In this document: one piece after another, positions 56,531-64,000 of the stretch
How positions within the stretch are numbered: the stretch's first letter is position 1
How the letters are laid out: every line of letters begins with the position of its first letter
Assembly (NCBI GenBank): GCA_029204045.2
Contig: JAQNDB010000204.1
Span: 49,841 to 113,840 of the forward strand
DNA length: 64,000 nucleotides
Direction: 5' to 3'
DNA from: Tillandsia leiboldiana
Lineage: Eukaryota; Streptophyta; Magnoliopsida; Poales; Bromeliaceae
Notes under the pieces: model-generated
What the model saw: the letters and a program-made list of their open reading frames with translations, nothing else
Told to the model about the DNA's origin: nothing
Databases searched by the model: none
Translations under genes and position numbers: made by a program

Positions 56531-59500
56531 GATTAGAGTGGTATCAGAGCCTAGGTTGTAGGTCATGGTAGACTTAGAAACCCTAGGCTTATGGTTTGAC
56601 CCTTGGTTGACTTTGTGAGAGTCGTGATTTTTTTGCGAGAGTCCTGATTGAGTTTTATACCTCTCCCAAGGGACGGGAGGAGTGATTGGCATGTTTATTC
56701 TCCTAAGTGATTATGTTGGCTGCAGACAACATAATGCTGTGGAACGGGTGACATGCTTTAGACTTTCGCTGGATTGGGTCGAGTGTTGTTGTGTGCTGTT
56801 TTGTTGTTTCGTCGTGGCGAGCGGTGTCTCCCCGACGCTGGGTTTTGACCCGTGTGCATCCTGTCATAGCTGTTGAGCTTGAGTAGTTGGTTTTGGGCCG
56901 GATACCCGGATTGAGGTCAGAGAACCCCGGACCCAGATGACAGGATTGTCAGAAGCTTATCAGCGGCAGAGTGAGCAGCTGGTCTTGGTGACACAGTTGT
57001 CGGAGCACTGAGTAGCCCCCTCTGTGCCAATGTTTAGTGTCGAGGCACCGAGGCAGGGTGGATGGTTGACAGCTGGTGAGCTGTGGGACATGATCGACCT
57101 ATTGAGCCATATTTGGCAGATGAACCACCCCGACTCGTAAGATTGAGTTTGGAGCCCTTGGAGGCAGAGTCGCGGCTGGTGGTGATGGAGTGATTAATTG
57201 AGAGCCTCCCTGTGCTTGTGAGTGTATACAGTTGTTGAACTGCGCGCTCCAGATTCGAGGGACGAGGCGCATAGGATATATGAGACTGGGAGTGGATTGC
57301 GCCAGGACACCTTTCTGTTATTCAGTCCCTCCATTGTAGATTTAGACGCCTCGTTGGAGCAGGCATTATGTATGGAGCGTGGCATTGCAGTTCCTTTGGA
57401 TAGGGATCAGCCGCCAGAGGTGAGTTCTGGATTTTGGCGCTTGGCGCCGGATGATGGAGGACAGATCGGCCGACAGGGGCATGTCTAATTTCTTTTCCTG
57501 GATAACGAGTTCCCGAGATGTCAGAGGTCGGGTGGACCCCGAAGGCAACATCAGTATTTTTATTTGAGTGGCGCAGCGATAGCGTGGATTTGTTATCTGC
57601 GGAGGATCTTGTTCGTCGCCTCAATGTGATCAGAGACAGAGGTCGTGCTTCCTAGTGATAGCCCTGATTTTCAGGCAGATTGAGCGACAACCACTTGCTT
57701 TGAGCGGATGAATCTGTGCCGCCCGGTTGGAGGGCGCCACGGTAGTGGATTGAGTGTCGCAGGTGGGATTTCACCACGGTAGTCGGAGTTAGAGCATGTT
57801 CCACTCTTACATGGGTTAGAGGCAGATTTGTTACCACGTGCACTAGAGGTACAGGTTCCTGTTGTTGTTGTGCACGTGGAGGAGGCTTTTGGATCATGTC
57901 CAGTGCGGCCGAGACCGCGAGATACCGGCAGAATTATTGGAAATTATAGCAATTAGGTGTTTTGACCTTATGCTTGAGATTGTTGGGTACTATGCCACAG
58001 GATGTTCGACTGCGGCAAGAGAGGACTTTGATCTTCGGCAAGGCGGGCAATTGGAGGCATGCTCGTTGGGGTTGTTAGAGCACTCTGGTTTTAGCGACAG
58101 GGTGAGAGGTGCTTACGGCGGCACCGGGACTCAGGGATATCTCTGTTGCCCGCGAGATCCCGTGTGTGATTTCACCTTAGTTGTTGGTAATGCCGCCGGT
58201 TAGGGAGATAGAGATTGCGTTTGACGTGGTTCGAGGAACCGCGCCACCCTGGACAGCACCTCATTGGATATCGCCGGTAGAGCTGAGAGAGACCCGATGG
58301 CACTGTTGCAGGGTCCGATGGATCGAGGGGTCTGTTTGACCTAGTGCCACGTCGTTGGTATACAGTGGTGATGCCACGTCATTGATACACGAATGTGAGG
58401 GTCCTTTTATGGTATCCAGGACCTTATGATGGAATTATACTCCGGCAGTTGGTGTATGATGCGAGTACCCACTTGGAGTTAGACAGCCGAGGACTTCGCC
58501 TAGATGGCGTTTTGGACACGGTGGTGGCATTATGAGTTGTTAGCGAGGCCCAATGGAATGACGAATGCCCTGTGGACTTCAAGATCTGAGGGATTGTATG
58601 TCCCAGTTGTACTTGGACGGACTGGGAGTGGTGTTTTCCGAGGATATTTTGATTTACTCCCAGAGTGACTTGGAGCACGAGGAGCACTTTGTGGATGTGC
58701 TACCATGCCCGTGTGGATGAAGCGGTATGCCAAGTTATTGAGGTACAAGTTGTAGCTGCAGAAGCATACCTTCTTGGGTCGCTTTGTTCGAGCCGTAGGG
58801 GCGGCGGCGGAACCCGACCTAGTGGATGTTATTCAAGTTGACTGAGACCAACTTTCATTTTTGAGGTGAGGAGCTTCTAGACTTGGCGGTGCCGAGAGAG
58901 CATGGCCAATGGATAATGTGTCTGATATTAGCGCCAATGCTAGTGTTTCCTGTGTTGGGAGATGGAATTGTGTGATTTAGTGATGCCTCCCATTGTGGCG
59001 GTAGAGTTACCGTGGGTGGATCTTCGGTCCACACTTCATTAGTCCAACCCTATGAGTGTTATGGCAGGCAGCTTGGATTCCACAGTTGAGCCTTTCTGTA
59101 CGTCCTTTATTTCCAGCTTGGATTGATATACCTGGGCGTAGGCCATGCCGGCTTGGCTATCAGTTCTGATTACTCAGCATCTTGAGTGGGATTTTCGCGG
59201 ATTGTCATTGCTGGTTTGGGATTTTTGACCGCGAGTTTGGGCATCCGCATTATGATCGCCTTTCGAGCCAGTTTTCACTCCCGTTCACTGACGGTTTGGT
59301 CCCCGTCAGGGCATCCTTTGGACCCGTGGGTCTGTCGGGGTTATGTTGGCTTGTTGAGTGTCCAACCGTGGCTTGAGATTGTGTCTCTTGAGGATCCTTT
59401 TTGAGGGTAGCTCGTGGTTGAGTAGGCCACTCGGGTGATTTTGGATCGGAAATAACCGAGTGAAGACCCTAGCTTATTGGATCCTTTTCCTCATAGGATG

Positions 59501-59921
59501 AATCTGTGGGTATACTTCGGGAGGTCCTGGTTGAGTTGACACCAGGAGGTGGTTTGGTGCGTGTTGCGCGGATGGTTATTCCGTTTCCCCCGGCTCTTAA
59601 TGGAGCCTCTGTGTTGTTTCACGTCTCACCTCAGGAGTGTTTTGCTTTTGGATCCCTCGCCCGTGATTGACTTGCCCCTTTTGAGATCTGTGATTGTTGG
59701 AGTACGAGGGACGCCCGTTGCGATTTCTGGCTCGAGAGTTGAGAAAATCGCATATCGGGCCATGCCGTACTTGTTGTTGTGGTTGTTGGGGAGTAATCAC
59801 GGGGAGTGAGTGATGTTTCGGGAGCTGGAGGCGTTATTGATGGATACCTACCCGTGGTATTTGTGACTCTTGGGGGATTTGAGCTAGTTTCGAGGACGAA
59901 ACTTTCCTTAGTGGGGGAGGA
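56531..59921 (+). mobile_element. LARD-B interior
   Basis: 3,391 bp. Primer site TGGTATCAGAGC at 56539-56550; a hairpin GTTTCG-AGGA-CGAAAC (59887-59902) and polypurine tract AGTGGGGGAGGA (59910-59921) at the other end, features common to plant gypsy elements. It is related to the LARD-A interior but diverged. Gag is unrecognisable; pol is fossil only. An ILDRK remnant near 59438-59452 resembles the segment before the gypsy chromodomain, a weak hint. Confidence 0.85.
58193..59025 (+). pseudogene. Fossil gypsy pol in LARD-B
   Basis: Ordered remnants in several frames: PPVREIEIAFDVVRGTAP (58193-58246) and SPVELRE from the reverse-transcriptase start; a GHGGIM-type and NGMTNAL remnant replacing the PFGLTNAP box (about 58520-58575); FSEDILIYS (58634-58660) at the active site, where FIDD has lost its first Asp; LEHEEHF after it; YAKLLRYKL (about 58727); and SDASHCG (58980-59000), the RNase H box, in frame with a stop just before it. 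It cannot make an enzyme. It differs from LARD-A at many sites, so the decay is old and shared. Confidence 0.7.
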
Positions 59922-62900
59922 TGTGAGGACCTGGATCCCCACGACGAGATTACTGGTTCATCTACAGCTCCCGGAGGCCTATGTGGCGTGTTGGTGGGAT
60001 TTGTGCCCCAATTGGACATTAGTGTTGGGCTCAGTGTGTTAATGGATCACGTGGGTGATCGGTGGACTCCGTCGGAGCTCCAGAAGTGGTTTCGCGCGTC
60101 ATGGATATTAAAATTGGACCCAGCGCGAAGTTTGGATCAAGGAACATCTTCCCGGATGCCTTCGGCAATTTTTAGAGTAGGAATTTGGCAAATTGGACTT
60201 CGGATTTGGATTCAGCGCGCGAAAACGATGAAAATGGACTATTCACTTGCTTTTTCCGGAGTCCGGGTGATTCGGCACGTTTTTCGAGGCAAGGGTACTG
60301 TTCCGGCACCGGCGGCGGCGGCGCGCGGCGGCCGGCAGCGGCGGCGCGCGGCGGTCGGCAGCGGCGGAGCGCGGCGGAGCAGGCTCTGGCGGGTGCGCGG
60401 TCCACCGCGGAGGCGTGCACCGGTCGCGGGCCAGGTGGCGGTTCCCGGTTGGGCCGGCGCAGCGGGCGCGGTCCACGGGAAAGGCGGGTGTACGGTGGAC
60501 CGGTGGGGGGACACGTGGCGCGCACCGGTTGGCCGGTCCACGTGCACCCGGTCCACGGTGCACCTGCGGGCGCCTCGGGAAGCGTGCGCACAGAGGCGCA
60601 GGCGGCGGGCGCAGAGCGCACGTGGGCGCGTTGACGGGGTGTTCCCGCGCTTGGGGCGGCTACGTGTCGGCGTCTGGGGGCGCCACGTGTCGCGCGGGGA
60701 GCGGCTGGTGTTGCTGTCGCCTGTTTGGCAGGCGACGTGGAGGCCCAGGGCGGATTCGGGCGGCTACAGTGCTCGCGCGCGGGGATTTCGGGCTGCTACA
60801 GTGCGCGCCCGAAAATCCCCTGCGCCCGGAAATAGGGACATATCCGGTATTTCTTCAATTGTTTCTGCAGCCTATAAAAGCGATCCGAGCCTCCTTCTTT
60901 CCCCTTTTTCTGCCATTTCCGAGCCTCCTCTCGCCTGGGTGCCTTCAGCAAAGATGATCCGCGAGTTTGGCTGCATCCTTCTGCAAAGTTTTGGGATTTT
61001 TGGTGGCACGCTTATCGAGGTTTCTATTTTTACGGCGCCGTGCGACGCTCGTCCTTTTGGGTTCCCCTTCGTCGCATTTCGGTGCGCGAGCTCCCCCGGC
61101 CTACTCCGACCACCTTTTCGAGTGATTTCTTCGCCGCTGGATTCGCGACGGACAGATCTACGATCTTGGTATTTTCAGCTTTCCCTCATTTCGCGCTTTT
61201 CGAGGTGTTTGTTCGAGCTTACTGTGACCCCATTTCTGTGAAGGAGATTTGGACAGCGGCTTGGTATTTCGGCGTTATCTCCGCAACCGGGCATCGTTTG
61301 ACGACGTGCTTATACACTTTTTTCATCTACTCGGCGCAAGGAATATCACAGTATTTTTATTGGATTTTTCTGAGTTTTGCCCGAAGGTATATGTTCTTCC
61401 CCTTATCTGTAAATGGAATTACAGTTATGTTGCTGTGTGGTTTTGCGCACCTGTACTGTGGAATTTGTAACTCGGCCTACGGGGCTCGGAATTGGACGTG
61501 CAGGTACTCGTTTCGAAGGTATCGACGCGAGGATTACTGTGGTATTTTTATGGGATTTTTCTGGGCACTTTCGGCAGGTGAAATAAGCACGACTTTGGGA
61601 CTGATTTTCAGATTGTGTATACTTGGTTAATTTTGGAATAAAAGTGTAATGTTGAGCCTTATTGATGTACTCAGGGGTGTTTTCAGTCGTTTGGAGCCAA
61701 GGCTTGCGCGACTTGTACCGAGGGTGTTATGTTGGCAGATTTTGGACCCTGGGCGTCTACCCACTTCACCGACTTCAGGTTTGCCTTGGTTTAAGCGCTT
61801 CAGGTGGGTAAGCTTAATAGCAGTAACTATTTAAGGCTTTGAGTTGTTGTGGCAAATATAAGCACACTTGTGGGGATGTCACCCCTCTATGACTGAGGCA
61901 TGCATGTTTAGGGTACATGGTTTATGTTGGTAAGCAGGTAAGCTTGATAATGATATTTGTATAATGATTGCAAGAATAGTATTTATGAGGTATACTGAGA
62001 ACTTGCATGACTTGGACATCTATGTGATGACTAGTGTAAGCTTACCTAGGATAATGTTACCCTATGAGATTATGTAACATGCCATGTTAGCACATAGCCT
62101 TTCATGTGGTTGGTTTATGCTTGGGACAGGGTTTTGGTAGCTATGCGCGGATTTGTACTCTGAGGAGTTATTATAATCATTCTGTTGAGGACCCTGGATG
62201 GTGGACAGGTCTAGTTTTGGGATTCCGGCATGTGTTTATTCCTAAAGAACTATTATTATGCTTATAACCCCCCCCCCCCCTTTTTATTTCCTTGGAGACA
62301 TTTGCATGCTTGTATGGTCATGTAGTTAGGCCATCTTTTACTGCTGCACTACTTATGGGAACTTGACTTAGGAGAAACCATGCTTTTCCTTTCTCCGCCT
62401 TTGCTAGTCAAGGTGGTCAGTGTTGCTCGGGTTCGAGCAAGGGGTCTGGTAGGGTAGTCAGGACTTCGTGTTCTGGGACACGGTTGGCTTAGTTGTGGGG
62501 CTTTGCGGCAACCGCGGATATTGGGCGGTTGAACCGGTATGTTTCTCTATGCACCTGATTGGGTATCAGTTTTCTTTAGTGGATGGAGTTTCCCACTTAT
62601 CGTTTAGTGCATCCGATTGAGGTCGGGTCTTTCCTTGGTGGTTGAGTTTTCCCACTTTGATCAGATGATGATCAAGTCCTGCCGTTTAGAGATACTGGTG
62701 ACATTGATGACAGAGATGCTTTACTCGTGGGGGTAGCTCCCCTCGAGTGCCGCTCGGAGTAGTGCTTCAGACCGTGTTGGGTTCCGGTCAGACCGTGTTG
62801 GTTCCGGTCAGACCGTGTCGGGTGCCGGTCAGACCGTGTTGGGTTCCGGTCATTTGGACAGTGGAGATACTGAGTTCGGGAGATTGGTGACAGAGCAGGC

Positions 62901-64000
62901 AGTACCAGGGTTTTATACCGGTTCATTCGATTGAGTTATTTCGGTCAAATACTTTTATTGTTACACTCGTGCCTGGGGGGCCGAGTGCAGACTGGTAGTT
63001 GAGTTTAGAGCAGTGCTATATTGTTGAGAGTCGTCTGGTGTTGACGGTGGTCCCGTGTTGTTGCGAGTACTTTGACCGCTGTGTGAGAGGTTGAGCATCA
63101 TGATTCTATCCGTTCTGAGAGAGAGCGTGGATTTTGGACCATAGCCTGCATGATCCTCGACTCGATAGCGAGCTAGTCTGTTTGGACGCCCTACGTAATT
63201 CCTGCCCGTCAGCGGGAGGTGGTGTAGGTGGGCGCAGGTTTGACTGGACCAGAATGTGGCAGTCAGCTCGATTGGGTCGATGGTGCACTTCATGTGCTAG
63301 TGGTTGCATACCACTGTTGGTTCTCCCCCTTTTTGCCTTTAGTTAGGGGCAGGGTAGCTGTCGAGAGTCTCCAGCCTACTCATTTCAGTCTTATGACTTG
63401 GGTTAGTTTTTGTCTCTTGAGGACTTGGTGGGCAGACCGTCGGGTCTGGCGGTGGTACCCACTGAGAACTCCCTTTTTGGTGTAGTTCTCACACCCTTTT
63501 GGGGGTTTTCCCCCCCTCTTTTTTCTCTCCTCTCCTTTGTTTTGCAGAGTCTTAGCGGGTGTTGCCGACTCTGCGGATGTTGATCGTGCGAGGGAGTCGC
63601 GAGCTAGATCCCTACCCGTCGTTGGAGAGTAGCGGTACCCTTCAGAGGAGATCATCAGTGCATTAGTTGTTTCTTTTTCCTCTTTGAGAGACTATTGTAG
63701 TGAGGATATTTTGTATTGAGAGACTGTACACTGTTGTATATTGGAGTTACCTCCCGGTTGGGTTTAGAGCTTGTACTTGAGGATATTGTATTATTATTAT
63801 TTTGGAGGCAGACAGTGTTGTTATATTTCCAGTTGTACAGTGATTGATTTTAGTTACAAGCAGATTTTATTTATAGCTCTGATATCTGTTTAGTTATAGT
63901 ACTTTTCTTGCAGGTAGGACGCTTCGCCTATGCAGGTTGGCATAGGTGGCGGATCTGTTTGGCGGGCCCCGGGTCGCAGTTTCGACCCCGGGGCGTGACC
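59922..64000 (+). mobile_element. LARD-B 3' LTR
   Basis: TGTGAGGACC at 59922 to the window edge (GGGGCGTGACC). It is very close to 52458-56530 up to about 62100; after that one-base indels accumulate, mostly in homopolymers (e.g. near 62128, 62730, 63510). This looks like another poorly polished contig end. U3 features repeat: GGGGATTTCGGGC (60781-60793) and complement (60807-60820), TATAAAA (60873-60879). Confidence 0.9.
62768..62850 (+). repeat. 21 bp tandem array in LARD-B 3' LTR
   Basis: Same four units as 55301-55384, with one base lost in the second unit (TTGGTTCC for TTGGGTTCC). Confidence 0.9.

Larger units (their letters stand above)
52458..64000 (+). mobile_element. LARD-B, full-length copy
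   Basis: 5' LTR 52458-56530, interior 56531-59921, 3' LTR 59922-64000. It has an exact initiator-Met primer site and polypurine tract. Its left duplication is GTATC (52453-52457). The last window base (64000) is C where LTR ends elsewhere have A, so the 3' LTR ends within a base of the window edge. LTRs are closely similar, indicating a recent insertion. Confidence 0.9.

Noticed and set aside
40108..64000. A genuine large genomic inversion or palindrome between the two LARD-B copies
   Set aside because: The breakpoints coincide with a 100-N gap and the duplicated ends look like unmerged contig overlaps; an assembly error is simpler. It cannot be fully excluded without reads.

Overview
The window looks like repeat-filled, gene-free nuclear DNA of a flowering plant. 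I found no credible host gene, tRNA or rRNA gene. Almost every base belongs to nested LTR retrotransposons: (i) Ty3/gypsy-type elements with very long (~3.7-4.1 kb) LTRs and a short, dead ~2.4-3.4 kb interior, matching the LARD class (called here LARD-A, -B, -C and solo LTR-D); (ii) Sirevirus-like Ty1/copia elements (copia-1, -3, -E, -F), one of them a gag-only TR-GAG-like derivative; (iii) two Cassandra TRIMs, whose 176-177 bp LTRs contain a 5S-rRNA-like promoter. Primer-binding sites match initiator tRNA-Met (TGGTATCAGAGC). The species cannot be determined from this sequence.

Layout as given. 1-59: copia-3 LTR fragment. 60-20664: LARD-C (minus, TSD GATAT), carrying solo LTR-D (871-4939, plus, TSD AGGGG) and copia-1 (10347-16972, minus, TSD CCAAC); copia-1 is interrupted by a Cassandra (14940-15515, TSD TAGAA). 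20665-21285: more of the copia-3 LTR. 21286-40107: LARD-A (plus), shown as LTR-interior-LTR-interior-LTR, with a second Cassandra (22224-22797, TSD TCCCC) in its first LTR and a 100-N gap at 32755-32854. 40108-44923: left part of a minus-strand LARD-B. 44924-45023: second 100-N gap. 45024-52199: copia-F, copia-E and copia-3 pieces. 52200-52457: a 258 bp LARD-A LTR tail on the minus strand. 52458-64000: a complete-looking LARD-B on the plus strand.

The main result is structural. Target-site duplications show that the piece right of the second gap (45024-64000) is placed in inverted orientation. The LARD-A LTR stops at 40107 with GATAC, and its missing tail, preceded by GATAC, lies reverse-complemented at 52200-52457. 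The LARD-A left TSD (TGATA, 21281-21285) recurs reverse-complemented at 52195-52199. The copia-3 LTR broken at 21285 continues, reverse-complemented, from 52199 down to 51995. The extra LARD-A copy (offset 7,223 bp across gap 1) and the extra LARD-B copy (40108-44923 versus 59157-64000 reversed) are best read as unmerged contig-end overlaps. The simplest real locus is: copia-3 LTR containing LARD-C and then LARD-A, with LARD-B inside the 3' LTR of LARD-A.

The most novel-looking biology is in the LTRs. The copia LTRs carry, downstream of the TATA box, an array of 5-8 small hairpins with an invariant TGGATT loop and stems that differ in sequence but stay self-complementary. The LARD LTRs carry a conserved U3 block, clustered CACGTG boxes, and an inverted repeat ~50-90 bp upstream of the TATA box that persists as a structure while its sequence differs between subfamilies.
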